Origin: Allohahella sp002354735
Lineage (GTDB): Bacteria; Pseudomonadota; Gammaproteobacteria; Pseudomonadales; Oleiphilaceae
Direction: 5' to 3'
Assembly (NCBI RefSeq): GCF_047946665.1
Contig: NZ_CP172312.1
Location: forward strand, 3,286,001 to 3,350,000
Length of the DNA stretch: 64,000 bases
Both the position numbers and the translations under genes were made by a program. The stretch's first letter is position 1. Each line of letters begins with the position of its first letter. Below, in pieces: positions 8,604 through 21,862 of this stretch. Under the pieces are notes generated by a model. It saw nothing but the letters and a program-made list of their open reading frames with translations. It made no database searches and had not been told where the DNA came from.

Positions 8604-8813
8604 ATGTCAAACACCGTCACCGGTACAGTTAAATTCTTCAACGAATCAAAAGGCTTTGGCTTCATTCAGCAAGAGAATGGCCCAGACGTATTCGTTCACT
8701 TCAGCTCTATTCAGAGCTCAGGCTTCAAGACTCTGGCAGAAGGCCAGCAGGTTGAATTCACTATCGGCCAGGGCCAAAAAGGTCCTCAAGCTGAGAACGT
8801 CAAGCCGCTGTAA
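8604..8813 (+). CDS. Cold-shock domain protein (CspA family)
   Basis: Small single-stranded nucleic-acid-binding protein, an RNA chaperone. The 69-aa product is a single OB-fold CSD with RNP1 KGFGFI and RNP2 VFVHF, starting TGTVKFFNESKGFGFIQ. Paralogue identity (cspA, cspD, capB and so on) cannot be assigned from sequence alone. It has its own promoter and long leader and is followed by a clear terminator. Confidence 0.95.
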   Translation: MSNTVTGTVKFFNESKGFGFIQQENGPDVFVHFSSIQSSGFKTLAEGQQVEFTIGQGQKGPQAENVKPL

Positions 8814-8830
8814 AGCTGGTTTGAGTTGAA

Positions 8831-8857
8831 AAAAGGCTGCTAACGCAGCCTTTTTTG
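8831..8857. terminator. Rho-independent terminator after the cold-shock gene
   Basis: GGCTGC and GCAGCC (8835-8850, loop TAAC) with A-run before and T-run after. The flanking A and T runs make it potentially bidirectional, serving both csp and the convergent antiporter gene. Confidence 0.88.
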
Positions 8858-8909
8858 TGCCTGGATTTCTCTGTTTCGACTTTGGCCCAAGCCAGAATCG
8901 TGTGCGTTT

Positions 8910-10505
8910 CTACCGCGCCATGGACCCAGAGGCTCTGGACTGGGATTTCACCAGCGCAAGACTATCTTCCGCAAAACCCACACCAGCTTCAGTAAAGAAG
9001 TTGAAGACATGATCAACGCCCGCTTCTAACAGCGCCTGCCGGTCATCTTCATATCGAGCTATGCCTGCTATAGCACCCTGAAACCCTGCCGCCCTCAACT
9101 GCTTCAAAATGCTAGCCGCGTCCTTAATCGACGGGAGCGCCAATAGCACCAGTTTGATCTGCTCGGTGTCCACAGCCTCCCAAAGATCTGCGTTCTCACC
9201 ATCGCCTGTAAAGACATGCATACCCGAAGCCTGGAGTCGCATTACCAACTCCGCCTTCGCATCCATACCCCAGGCTCGACTGCCTACTCGTTCATAGAGT
9301 GCGCTGAAAGCGCCGCGTCCAACTCGACCTAGTCCGATTACAAGAATTTCCACTTCTCGCGGCCAATCAAAAATATCTTCTGGCAGGTGTCGCTTCGTTT
9401 CCCATTCTTTAAGTTTCTCTTTGTGTTGTTGGTAAAGAGAATGGGCCCGAGGATAGAGCGTGCTGGTAACGACGAAGGACATGGCGCTGGCAACTGCGAT
9501 AATCATTAACCATTGAGAACTGAGCCATCCGGCCTGATTACTGATATAGGCCACGATGAGCCCAAATTCGCTGTAGTTAGTCAGCGCCAGAGCGGAGAGA
9601 AAAATGGTCCTGGCCCTAAGGCGCAGGATGGCAAACACCCCAATGAAAATCATGAATTTGAGGACAAGAAGACCAAGGATCACAACCGCAATGGCAAACG
9701 TTTCCAAGGTTGGCAGCGCAGCCAGGCCTATTGACAGAAAAAAAGCGATTAGGAAGATATCCTTGAAGCTCAACAGGGACTTTGATAGTTCATTGGCTTT
9801 TGAGTGACCACTGAGCATCATGCCTATCACGAGAGCACCTAAATCGCCTTTGACACCGCACAGCTCAAATAGCTGATACCCACCTAATGCAAGGAGAAAT
9901 CCTGCTAACGGCAGCATTTCATCATGCCCTGCACGATTAAGCAGACTCTTGAGCAGTGGTGCTGTGAAAATCAGGAGGATGAGTAAAGGCGCATAGACTG
10001 AAGGCGTCTCGCCGGCGGCTATGGCGAGAAAAACTACCGCCACTATATCCTGGACAACAAGAATGCTGAGGGCAAGTTTACCGTGACGGGTTCGGAGCTC
10101 CCCACTGTCCTCGAGCAGCTTCACCACGCAAACTGTGCTACTGAAGCCGAGTGCAAACGCCACAAGACTCGTTCCGAGCGGGCTGAGATCTCCGACCAGG
10201 GGCGCGCTCAGGAAGCCTGCCAGAAGAAGACTACTTACAACGACTACACACCACAGAGATATGTGGACCAAGCCACCAGCCCAGACCTCGGTCTTTACCA
10301 AGTCAGCGAGGCGTAGCTTTAGGCCTATAGTAAACAATAATAAGGTTATGCCCACGTCTGCCAGCTGCCTCAGCAGATCGTTTTCTTCAACACCTATCAG
10401 ATTGAGAACAAACCCCGCGGCCAGGAAGCCGACCAAAGGAGGTAGCGATACCTGGACAGCCAACAAGCCACAGATAAAAGCGATCAGGATCCACAGAATT
10501 TCCAT
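8910..10505 (-). CDS. Kef-type cation:proton antiporter with C-terminal nucleotide-binding (TrkA-N) domain
   Basis: Inner-membrane CPA2-family transporter, likely K+ efflux in exchange for H+. The 531-aa protein has about 12 hydrophobic segments to residue ~370, the family segment GFSSTVCVVKLLEDSGELRT and the VVQDIVAVVFL helix, then a soluble Rossmann domain starting VEILVIGLGRVGRGAFSALY (~390) with an acidic residue (GMDAK) at the expected cofactor position. The C-terminus lacks a second TrkA-C domain. Glutathione gating as in KefB/KefC is possible but not shown. It lies downstream of a small exported protein on the same strand. Confidence 0.85.
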   Translation of the reverse strand: MEILWILIAFICGLLAVQVSLPPLVGFLAAGFVLNLIGVEENDLLRQLADVGITLLLFTIGLKLRLADLVKTEVWAGGLVHISLWCVVVVSSLLLAGFLSAPLVGDLSPLGTSLVAFALGFSSTVCVVKLLEDSGELRTRHGKLALSILVVQDIVAVVFLAIAAGETPSVYAPLLILLIFTAPLLKSLLNRAGHDEMLPLAGFLLALGGYQLFELCGVKGDLGALVIGMMLSGHSKANELSKSLLSFKDIFLIAFFLSIGLAALPTLETFAIAVVILGLLVLKFMIFIGVFAILRLRARTIFLSALALTNYSEFGLIVAYISNQAGWLSSQWLMIIAVASAMSFVVTSTLYPRAHSLYQQHKEKLKEWETKRHLPEDIFDWPREVEILVIGLGRVGRGAFSALYERVGSRAWGMDAKAELVMRLQASGMHVFTGDGENADLWEAVDTEQIKLVLLALPSIKDAASILKQLRAAGFQGAIAGIARYEDDRQALLEAGVDHVFNFFTEAGVGFAEDSLALVKSQSRASGSMAR

Positions 10506-10562
10506 AGAGCTGTAACGAGGATCCTTATGAGCAGTAGCGCAAACAGCGGCTTTGACCGGCTA

Positions 10563-10994
10563 TTAGTAACTGTTGAGGACTCGATCCTCACAGGTGGTGT
10601 ACGAATATCCAGAGCTGACTACGCAAGCTCGTACTGCTGCGCGTAAGGCTTCTTGACTCCTTTGGCTTCGACTACCGTCCCGGTACCCTTCCCGATAGCT
10701 CTGCACATCGAGAGGACGTCGCTCAAATCGACGATATTCCTGGGGATAAGACGCCGATGAAGGTCTCCGCGCGCTATCGTATTGATTCTGTCTTGACTGA
10801 TCAGACTGAGACATGGCGGACGAAGATCCGGCCTGCATTCTGCTGCTAGCGGAGCCGGCTTGTCCGGCCTGGGTACTGATATCGGGTATGTAGCTATTTT
10901 GACGCTGTTTGCCAAAGCTCTCTGAAGCCGCCGGCAAAGAGTACGCAAGCAACATAGCCACAGTAATTGATGCCCTCGATCGAAACTTTGTCAT
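10563..10994 (-). CDS. Small exported protein of unknown function
   Basis: Not recognised. The product of about 143 aa starts MTKFRSRASITVAMLLAYSLPAAS-like (basic n-region, hydrophobic core, AxxxA-type cleavage region near residue 24), so it is probably exported. The mature part is Ser/Gln/Arg-rich and low complexity, with a more ordered end (EALRAAVRACVVSSGYSYTTC and CEDRVLNSY) holding two cysteines that could pair. A GTG two codons upstream (11000) is an alternative start. It precedes the antiporter by 57 bp and follows the rRNA terminator. An overlapping ORF at 10619-10948 in another frame lacks these features. Confidence 0.6.
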   Translation of the reverse strand: MTKFRSRASITVAMLLAYSLPAASESFGKQRQNSYIPDISTQAGQAGSASSRMQAGSSSAMSQSDQSRQNQYDSARRPSSASYPQEYRRFERRPLDVQSYREGYRDGSRSQRSQEALRAAVRACVVSSGYSYTTCEDRVLNSY

Positions 10995-11114
10995 GACCAC
11001 TCAGCAAAATCGCCGCCTCACGTAGTGATAAAGAATCATCTTGCACCGTCATTGGAGCGAATGCAACGAAGGCGACGCAGGGAGCGCGGCCCTGAAGCAG
11101 GACAATATAGCCAT

Positions 11115-11150
11115 AAAAAAAGCCCCGCTGCGTTCGCAACGGGGCTTTCG
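11115..11150 (-). terminator. rRNA operon terminator
   Basis: On the minus strand downstream of 5S rRNA: a long G+C-rich stem (AAGCCCCGTTGCG pairing with CGCAGCGGGGCTT, with one mismatch near the loop) followed by TTTTTTT. This ends the 16S-23S-5S transcript. Confidence 0.9.
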
Positions 11151-11157
11151 GTGTAGA

Positions 11158-11276
11158 TGCCTGACAACGACCTACTCTCGCATGGGCAAGTGCCACACTA
11201 CCATCGGCGCTGGACGGTTTCACTACTGAGTTCGGAATGGATTCAGGTGGTTCACGTCCGCCATGATCATCAGGCA
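11158..11276 (-). rRNA. rrf: 5S ribosomal RNA
   Basis: Minus strand, about 119 nt, beginning TGCCTGATGATCATGGCG and ending GTCAGGCA; the ends pair. It contains the conserved CCGAACTCAGTAGTGAAAC and CGCCGATGGTAGTGTGG stretches. Third gene of the operon; no tRNA follows before the terminator. Confidence 0.95.
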
Positions 11277-11470
11277 AAACTGGTTGACCTCGTTTCAGAG
11301 GCCGTTGCCGGCTAAGCCAGCAACTCGTGAGCGGTCATGATCAAAACCACTCACCTATGTTTGGTGTCTTCAACAATCGGACAAGCTGTGTAGTTGTACC
11401 AGGTGCTTGCGCAGTCGCAATACCTGTTTGTGTCAGAGAAAATCTGACCGCCTTTGCTTTGGCGTTATAT

Positions 11471-14338
<2,868 letters not shown>

Positions 14339-14676
14339 ATATAACCCAAAACAAACGCATCCTTTACAGGACACCTTGTTACAGGTCCTTCGTCATTGCT
14401 GATTCTCTGCTGACACAAACACGATGTATTGTATTGCTACAATCTATCGCCGGTATTGCGTCTGAGTACAACTACAGTAAAACTCCGCGTGAATCTCATC
14501 TGACCAAAGTCAGAATTATCCACTCGTTGTTTACTTCAGCTTGTCCAAATTGTTAAAGAGCATCAACCCGTGGGTTGACCCAAATAGCTCGAAAGCCACT
14601 TGGGTCAAACCAGGAGGTCTACATAGTATCAAGCAATTTGTTGTGGGTACTTAACCGGCACTGACTGACGTGCGTT
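14339..14676 (-). other. 16S-23S internal transcribed spacer without tRNA genes
   Basis: The spacer is about 338 nt. I looked for tRNA-Ile(GAT), tRNA-Ala(TGC) and tRNA-Glu(TTC) arms on the minus strand and found none. A boxA antitermination element TGCTCTTTAACA lies at 14551-14562. Many gammaproteobacterial rRNA operons carry tRNAs here, so this is a tRNA-less operon type. Confidence 0.75.
14551..14562 (-). promoter_or_regulatory. boxA antitermination site in the rRNA spacer
   Basis: TGCTCTTTAACA on the minus strand matches the rrn boxA consensus bound as RNA by NusB-S10, allowing transcription through the untranslated operon. Confidence 0.8.
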
Positions 14677-16211
<1,535 letters not shown>

Positions 16212-16337
16212 AAATCATCAAAACTAAATAACTTCATCAATGGCAAGTTTAAAACTACTGAATTGCTTCAGTGTTTACCTTGACCATTCTTATCAGAACA
16301 GTACCGGTAAGCACCCACACAAATTGCTTGATATCTA

Positions 16338-16348
16338 TGTTAAAGAGC
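16338..16348 (-). promoter_or_regulatory. boxA antitermination site in the rRNA leader
   Basis: GCTCTTTAACA on the minus strand, about 127 nt before 16S and about 65 nt after the promoter; second boxA of the operon. Confidence 0.8.
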
Positions 16349-16417
16349 GGTCTTCAGTGCCTCGCTTAGCGCCTGCTGTGTGCCTGCGTTTTGCTGTTTG
16401 CCCCGAAGGAGTTGCGC

Positions 16418-16445
16418 ATTATACGCAGCTAAACCGCCGGATCAA
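16418..16445 (-). promoter_or_regulatory. rRNA operon promoter
   Basis: Minus strand TTGATC (16440-16445), 16-nt spacer, TATAAT (16418-16423), then a G+C-rich discriminator (GCGCAAC) and an A+T-rich stretch upstream (about 16446-16510) that could be an UP element. This is the architecture expected for a ppGpp/DksA-sensitive rRNA promoter; dksA itself is at 33 kb. Confidence 0.75.
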
Positions 16446-16541
16446 GCGTTTAATGTGAATAAAGTGAAATAAAATGGCCGACCAATATATTTTACCTATT
16501 TATCAATTAGTTGCGTGATCTAGAAACCGTGAGACAGGCAG

Positions 16542-17786
16542 CTAATCGACGATACGGACCCTTGCCACCTTCTTTTTGCCAGCTTGAACCACGTGGGTGG
16601 AACCTGACATGAAGCTCAGCCCCATTTCAGCTGCCGCACCGTCGACGAATACCGCACCTCTGCCAATAATGTCTTTTGCTGCCGCTCCGTTCTTAACCAG
16701 GCCCGCCAAGCGAAGCAAAGTCGGTAATGGCATGGCGGCCTGACCATCCAGCGAGACTTCAACTTCAGGAAGATTCTCTGGAATCTCACCATGACTTACT
16801 CTGTTGCCAGCGGACCTCGGCGCACTTTCCGCAGCCTCAGCACCATGGAAGCGGGTGATGAGCTCCTCTGCCAGTATCTTCTTGTAGACCTGAGGGTTGT
16901 CGCCTGCATCGACCTGCGCCTTGAATTCACGAATCTGTGCCATTGGCTTGAAACTCAGAAGCTCGAAATAGCGCCAGAGCAGCTGGTCAGGCATGGAAAG
17001 CAGTTTGCTATACATTTCGCCGGGGAGATCATTCACGCCTATATAGTTGTTTAGGGACTTCGACATCTTGTTGACGCCGTCCAGACCCTCCAACAAAGGC
17101 ATGGTGAGAATAACTTGCGGCTCCTGGCCGTAAAACTTCTGTAGTGTCCGTCCCATCAGTAGATTGAACTTCTGGTCAGTGCCGCCGAGCTCAATGTCCG
17201 CTTCCAGTGCTACAGAGTCATAGCCCTGCACGAGCGGGTAGAGGAATTCGTGAATGGAAATCGGCTGCTCAGCACGGTAGCGCTTGGCGAAGTCGTCACG
17301 CTCAAGCATTCGAGCAACGGTTTGCTGGCCGGCAAGCTGAATCATATCTGCTGCCGTCATCTTGCCCATCCATTCACTATTGAAGCGGACAATTGTTTTT
17401 TCCGGATCAAGAATCTTGAAAACCTGCTGCCTGTAAGTTTCGGCATTGCGCTGGACGTCCGCCACACTCAGTGGCGGTCTGGTAGCACTCTTGCCGGTTG
17501 GATCGCCAATGAGGCCAGTGAAATCGCCGATAAGGAAAATGACTTCATGCCCGAGATCCTGAAACTGCCGCATTTTATTAAGCAGAACAGTGTGACCGAA
17601 ATGGAGGTCCGGGGCCGTGGGATCGAACCCGGCCTTGATGCGCAGTTTGCGCTTTGATTTCAGCTTGTCGTACAGGGACTCGGACGGAATAACTTCGTCC
17701 GTGCCTCTACGAATGAGGCTGAGATCATCTTCTACTGAACGCTGCTGCTCTGGCAGCGCGCTATGGTGCTCTGGTCTTTCCGACAT
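16542..17786 (-). CDS. tyrS: Tyrosyl-tRNA synthetase
   Basis: Charges tRNA-Tyr. I choose ATG 17784-17786 (MSERPEHHSALPEQQRSVED); the longer ORF to 17882 begins with non-conserved sequence. The 414-aa enzyme is a class I synthetase with FDPTAPDLHFGHT (HIGH-type, 62-65), GDFTGLIGDPTGKSATRP and NKMSKSLNNYIG (KMSKS loop), and a C-terminal S4 RNA-binding domain (about 350-414). The long N-terminal extension and HFGH motif match the TyrZ-like subgroup rather than E. coli TyrS. Position upstream of an rRNA operon matches Pseudomonas (PA0668). Confidence 0.95.
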   Translation of the reverse strand: MSERPEHHSALPEQQRSVEDDLSLIRRGTDEVIPSESLYDKLKSKRKLRIKAGFDPTAPDLHFGHTVLLNKMRQFQDLGHEVIFLIGDFTGLIGDPTGKSATRPPLSVADVQRNAETYRQQVFKILDPEKTIVRFNSEWMGKMTAADMIQLAGQQTVARMLERDDFAKRYRAEQPISIHEFLYPLVQGYDSVALEADIELGGTDQKFNLLMGRTLQKFYGQEPQVILTMPLLEGLDGVNKMSKSLNNYIGVNDLPGEMYSKLLSMPDQLLWRYFELLSFKPMAQIREFKAQVDAGDNPQVYKKILAEELITRFHGAEAAESAPRSAGNRVSHGEIPENLPEVEVSLDGQAAMPLPTLLRLAGLVKNGAAAKDIIGRGAVFVDGAAAEMGLSFMSGSTHVVQAGKKKVARVRIVD

Positions 17787-18072
17787 ACCCGCCTGTTTTC
17801 CTGAAAGGTGGAGATTTGCTGCAGTATACGGTGGCGAGGTTGACGGCACAAAAAAGCTGAGAATCCGATACGCCGGGGTCAACGATAAAAGTTGTAGATA
17901 ACTGGCAGCGTAAACAAATGAGAGCTACTTTTCCGGTGAGGGAAGGAACAGGTGGCGGATGTTACACAGGCACGCTTGTGTGTGACGTGCGGTAACAGTC
18001 ATTACAGCTGCTCACTAATCACTACCAAACATTCCGAATTATCCCTGCAAAAAAATGCTTATAGATGCTACG

Positions 18073-18101
18073 TTTAGAACACGTGGCAGAACAGCTATAT
18101 A
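18073..18101 (+). promoter_or_regulatory. Possible sigma70 promoter upstream of the M23 peptidase
   Basis: TTTAGA (18073-18078), 17-nt spacer, TATATA (18096-18101). The -35 is weak. Start would be near 18108, at the edge of a structured stretch. Confidence 0.35.
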
Positions 18102-18107
18102 AGCCAG

Positions 18108-18249
18108 GAGCAAGGACCCGCGAAGCCGGGGTCTTGAGGGTAGGGAAACATGCGTCCAGCTTCGCAGTAGTGGTGTACACCCGGCAGCGAACAGAAAAGG
18201 ACGCCTAACGTGGGCAGGTATCGGTTTTTATGCTTATACTTGCCTCTTC
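18108..18249 (+). other. Structured leader or small RNA candidate before the M23 peptidase
   Basis: The 496-nt gap between tyrS and the peptidase contains nested complementary segments: GCGTCC (18152-18157) with GGACGC (18199-18204), inside them TTCGC with GCGAA, and innermost the palindrome GGTGTACACC (18172-18181). An imperfect GACCC/GGGTC hairpin lies just before. No ORF is supported. It could be a 5' leader, an independent RNA or a protein-binding palindrome. Confidence 0.35.
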
Positions 18250-18282
18250 ATGTTGATTCACCAAAGTCTGACGCAACTATCG

Positions 18283-19812
18283 ATGAAAACTGACAAATTA
18301 CTCCCAGATCTTTCAAGACCTCATATGCTGGCAGCGTCGGTAGGGGTGTGCATGCTCGCAGGCGCCCTGTTGTTAAGCCCAAGTGAAACGGCTGAAGCCA
18401 ACAGAATAAGTGTTGGTCCGGCGGACGCTTCGACACGCCTCTATCCTATGCTCGACGGCAGGATGTCTGCGCCAAGAGAAGTAGCTCTCACCGTACCGCA
18501 GGCATTAATGAGCGCCTCCCCGATGCTCGCTTCGAACTACAGTGTCGACAGCGTACTCCACCATCGTCGGTCCGCTAGCGAAGATGATTTCATTGACACC
18601 GTTCCAGGTCCTGAAGCGATTCTGAGTCCTGTTGATATTTTAGAGACGCCAGAATCCCAGGCAGAACCCATCGTTGCCAATGCGGCGGAATGGCGCAGTT
18701 TCCAGGTGCAGAGTGGCGATAGCATGTCGCGAATCTTCGACCGTGCTGGTGTTGACGGCAAGACGCTCAAGCGTCTGCTTGATAATGTCAGCAATAAAGA
18801 GTGGACACGGCTATATCCAGGTGAAGAACTGGATTTCGCATTCGATGCTGATAATAATTTCGTCGCGCTTCAGCTGCGAAGATCGAAGCTGGAAACCTGG
18901 CTGATCAAAGAAGATGTCCACGAGCGTTTCGCGCTCGAAAAGATTGTGGTTGAACCAGATAGCATGGTGACCTACGCAGAAGGCAAGATTAAGACGTCGC
19001 TGTTTCTTGATGGCAAGGCAGCAGGTCTGTCTGACAAGCTGATTATGGAACTGGCCAACCTGTTCGGTTGGGACGTGGACTTTGTGTTGGATATCCGGAA
19101 GGGCGACAGCTTTCGGGTCATGTACGAGAAGCAGTTTCTTGACGGCAAGCATATCGCCGATGGCCCTATTCTCGCTGCCGAATTCGTAAACCAGGGCAAG
19201 AGTTACGCGGCCGTTCGCTACAAGAGCGCCACTGGTCAGGTTGATTACTACACGCCTGAAGGCGCTAGCGTGAAAAAGGCTTTCCTTCGTTCACCGGTGG
19301 ATTTCGCGAGGATTTCTTCGCCATTCAACCTGCAGCGGCGGCACCCGATCCTGCATAAGATCAGAGCACACAACGGCACAGACTATGCCGCTGCTCGCGG
19401 CACGCCTATCAAGGCAACTGGCGATGGCAGAGTCGTCGTGCTGGAGAAGCAGAGAGGCTATGGCAATGTTGTGGTTGTACAGCACGGTTCTGGCATAACT
19501 ACCCTTTATGCGCACATGAATAATTTCAGGAAAGGCATTCGAATAGGTTCAAAGGTCCGCCAGGGTGATGTGATTGGCTACGTTGGCAGCACTGGTCTGG
19601 CAACTGGCCCTCACCTGCACTTCGAGTTCCGAGTAAATGGTGCGCCAAAGAATCCCGTTACTGTAGCGCTGCCTGTGGCACGACCAGTGCCGAAGAAAGA
19701 GCGTCCACAATTCGCCAATATTGCAACGACCCTGGTGTCGCAGCTGAATCGTGAGGCCAATGCTCATCAACTGGTCATGAACAATGGCAAGGATTCACAG
19801 TCAGACCTGTAG
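18283..19812 (+). CDS. M23-family peptidoglycan endopeptidase with LysM-like domain (MepM/OapA-like)
   Basis: Probable periplasmic DD-endopeptidase that opens crosslinks for cell-wall growth. From ATG 18283 the protein is about 509 aa: a membrane anchor near residues 15-40 (MLAASVGVCMLAGALLL), an OapA-type LysM-like domain (WRSFQVQSGDSMSRIF), and a C-terminal LytM domain with HNGTDYAAARGTP, the HMNNF stretch and GPHLHFEFR, so the zinc ligands are present. An ATG at 18250 in frame is an alternative start; neither has a strong ribosome site. It overlaps anmK by 29 nt; both act on cell wall, one cutting it and one recycling it. The tyrS/M23/anmK/erpA order matches PA0668-PA0665. Confidence 0.9.
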   Translation: MKTDKLLPDLSRPHMLAASVGVCMLAGALLLSPSETAEANRISVGPADASTRLYPMLDGRMSAPREVALTVPQALMSASPMLASNYSVDSVLHHRRSASEDDFIDTVPGPEAILSPVDILETPESQAEPIVANAAEWRSFQVQSGDSMSRIFDRAGVDGKTLKRLLDNVSNKEWTRLYPGEELDFAFDADNNFVALQLRRSKLETWLIKEDVHERFALEKIVVEPDSMVTYAEGKIKTSLFLDGKAAGLSDKLIMELANLFGWDVDFVLDIRKGDSFRVMYEKQFLDGKHIADGPILAAEFVNQGKSYAAVRYKSATGQVDYYTPEGASVKKAFLRSPVDFARISSPFNLQRRHPILHKIRAHNGTDYAAARGTPIKATGDGRVVVLEKQRGYGNVVVVQHGSGITTLYAHMNNFRKGIRIGSKVRQGDVIGYVGSTGLATGPHLHFEFRVNGAPKNPVTVALPVARPVPKKERPQFANIATTLVSQLNREANAHQLVMNNGKDSQSDL

Positions 19813-20959
19813 CAGTACCGATTCGGCACTCTATATAGGACAGATGTCCGGGACCAGTCTGGATGGACTGGACACGGTCATCGCGGAGCTGGCCCCGGGC
19901 CAGCCTCCGCGAATTCTCTACCGAAGTTACCTCCCTTTCGAAAGTCAGCTTGCGTCAGCGCTTCGGCGTCTGGCGACCGCCTCCACCTGGTCTGTTGCTG
20001 AATATCTGGAAATCGAGCACGCCTATACTCTATTGAGTGCATCCTGCATTCAGGACCTTTTAAAAGCGTCTGGCATCAGTCCGGCCGACATAAACGCGAT
20101 CGGCTGCCATGGCCAAACCATTCGCCACCAAACTTCGCCTCAGGTACTGACACACCAACTGCTGGACGGCGCGTTGATAGCTGAGCAGACCGGCGTAACA
20201 ACGATCTGCGATTTCCGTAGTCGCGATATCGCTGCGGGCGGCCAGGGCGCACCGTTGCTCCCCGCTTTTCTGGCGGCAGCCTTTCAAAAGACGCTGGATG
20301 AAACAATCTGCTTCCTGAACCTCGGCGGCATCGCCAACATTTGCTATAGAGACGCAGAGCGTAAGCTGCGGGGCTTCGACACAGGTCCGGCTTCCACCTT
20401 GCTCAACCATTGCAGCCGGATGTTCTTCAATACTGAATACGATGCAGAGGGGGCCCATGCGCGCCGCGGCGTGGTGGATGAAAGCCTGCTGAAAAGACTG
20501 CTTTCCGATGCTTACTTTGACGAGCTACCTCCGAAAAGCACGGGGCCTGAACGCTTCAGTCTGGAATGGCTCCAACAGCGGGCGCCTGAGTACTTCTGCG
20601 ATTCGGCCGTCGTTTCAGGCGAGAACCTGTTGGCCACACTGACTGAGCTCACTGCGCTCAGTGTGATAAACCAGATTCGGGTATTCGTGCCTCAGTGTAG
20701 GAGGCTCATCGCTTATGGTGGCGGCGTTCACAATGTATTTCTTATGGAGCGGCTGAAGGCTGCTTTCTCTATCTCGGTGGACGATGAAAGTCAGGCTGTG
20801 GTGGAGACAAGTGACGAGCTTGGTCTAGATGGCGACATGATGGAGGCGACAGCGTTTGCGTGGTTGGCCCAGCAATGCCTGGAACGGCGTCCAGTCGCGT
20901 GTGAAACAGTAACGGGAAGCCGGGGCGCTAGAGTCCTCGGCTGTATTTATCCTGCTTGA
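19784..20959 (+). CDS. anmK: Anhydro-N-acetylmuramic acid kinase
   Basis: Cytoplasmic enzyme of peptidoglycan recycling: opens the 1,6-anhydro ring of anhMurNAc while phosphorylating it to MurNAc-6-P. The 391-aa product has the ASKHA motifs GQMSGTSLDGLD (near 20), GCHGQTIRH, DFRSRDIAAGGQGAPLLPAF, LNLGGIANI, FDTGPAS and IAYGGGVHN. Length is normal. The reading frame overlaps the end of the M23 gene by 29 nt, so coupling is likely. The exact start is uncertain; a downstream site nearer SALYIGQMSG is possible. Confidence 0.92.
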   Translation: MARIHSQTCSSTDSALYIGQMSGTSLDGLDTVIAELAPGQPPRILYRSYLPFESQLASALRRLATASTWSVAEYLEIEHAYTLLSASCIQDLLKASGISPADINAIGCHGQTIRHQTSPQVLTHQLLDGALIAEQTGVTTICDFRSRDIAAGGQGAPLLPAFLAAAFQKTLDETICFLNLGGIANICYRDAERKLRGFDTGPASTLLNHCSRMFFNTEYDAEGAHARRGVVDESLLKRLLSDAYFDELPPKSTGPERFSLEWLQQRAPEYFCDSAVVSGENLLATLTELTALSVINQIRVFVPQCRRLIAYGGGVHNVFLMERLKAAFSISVDDESQAVVETSDELGLDGDMMEATAFAWLAQQCLERRPVACETVTGSRGARVLGCIYPA

Positions 20960-20974
20960 AGGGCGCCAGCGGGG

Positions 20975-21340
20975 CTAGATGCTGAACGAACTGCCGCAAC
21001 CACACGTAGTCTGGGCGTTAGGATTCTTGATCGTAAACTGAGCGCCTTCGAGACCTTCCTTGTAATCGACCTCTGACCCGACGAGATAGGGATAGCTCAT
21101 CGAATCGACGAGTAGCCGAACACCCTCGCGCTCGACGATAGTGTCGTCTTCCTGGGTAGATTCATCGAAAGAGAAACCATATTGAAAACCGGAGCATCCA
21201 CCTCCTGTGACGAAGACGCGTAACGCGAGTTCGTCGTTACCCTCATCTTCAATCAGCAATTTCACTTTCTTCGCCGCAGACTCTGAAAAATGGAGCGGCG
21301 GGGTCTGAACCGACGGATCGAACGATTGTTCTATACTCAT
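20975..21340 (-). CDS. erpA: Iron-sulfur cluster insertion protein ErpA
   Basis: A-type carrier that delivers Fe-S clusters, essential for IspG/IspH maturation in relatives. The 121-aa protein has the three conserved cysteines: GGGCSGFQYGF and the C-terminal CGCGSSFSI. It is convergent with anmK (15 bp apart) and last in the group argC - DUF6776 - bactofilin - erpA. Confidence 0.95.
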   Translation of the reverse strand: MSIEQSFDPSVQTPPLHFSESAAKKVKLLIEDEGNDELALRVFVTGGGCSGFQYGFSFDESTQEDDTIVEREGVRLLVDSMSYPYLVGSEVDYKEGLEGAQFTIKNPNAQTTCGCGSSFSI

Positions 21341-21406
21341 GGCTGCATTTCTCGCTCATTGGACTGCATATGACCCTATTATCCGTCGAAACTGCCAGGA
21401 GTCAAT

Positions 21407-21856
21407 TTAAGCTTCGGTAAAAGAAGCCGACTCGGTTTCGATCAGGCGATCCTTCAGGTCGCCCCCGCCCTCGGCAACGACTTCCTCCTGATGCACCAGA
21501 CTCCCATTAACCTCGGCGCCTACAGCCATTTCAATGAATCTGTAATAAACATTGCCGTTGATGCAGGCATTTTCAGCCAGTTCCACATAGTTGGACGCGT
21601 AGACATCGCCGTATACGCGTCCATTGATAATCACGTTTGGAGCGTAAATGTTGCCTCTCACCTCGCCTTGCCTGCTGACTCTGACAAGCGTTGATGCATT
21701 ATCAGTGGGCAACGCGGACACGTTTCCGATCACCTTGCCATCAAGATGCACTCCACCGCTGAACTCGAGCAGGCCTTCTATTTGCGTTTTTTCAGAGATC
21801 AGCGTGTCGAACTGAAGTTCGGCGGGCAAACCACCTTTTCTGCGCTTTCGCCACAT
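21407..21856 (-). CDS. Bactofilin (polymer-forming cytoskeletal protein)
   Basis: Self-assembling beta-helical cytoskeletal scaffold, often linked to cell-wall enzymes. The 149-aa protein shows the repeated short beta-strand pattern (VHLDGKVIGNV, GEVRGNIYAPNVIINGRVYG, DVYASNYVELAENACINGNV) flanked by short polar tails. The N-terminal basic tail (MWRKRRKGG) may bind membrane. Six bp downstream of the DUF6776 gene; the neighbouring endopeptidase and anmK fit an envelope role. Confidence 0.88.
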   Translation of the reverse strand: MWRKRRKGGLPAELQFDTLISEKTQIEGLLEFSGGVHLDGKVIGNVSALPTDNASTLVRVSRQGEVRGNIYAPNVIINGRVYGDVYASNYVELAENACINGNVYYRFIEMAVGAEVNGSLVHQEEVVAEGGGDLKDRLIETESASFTEA

Positions 21857-21862
21857 TGTTGT

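Noticed and set aside
10619..10948. 109-codon minus-strand ORF overlapping the small exported protein
   Set aside because: No signal peptide or domain; the overlapping frame at 10563-10994 has a good signal sequence.
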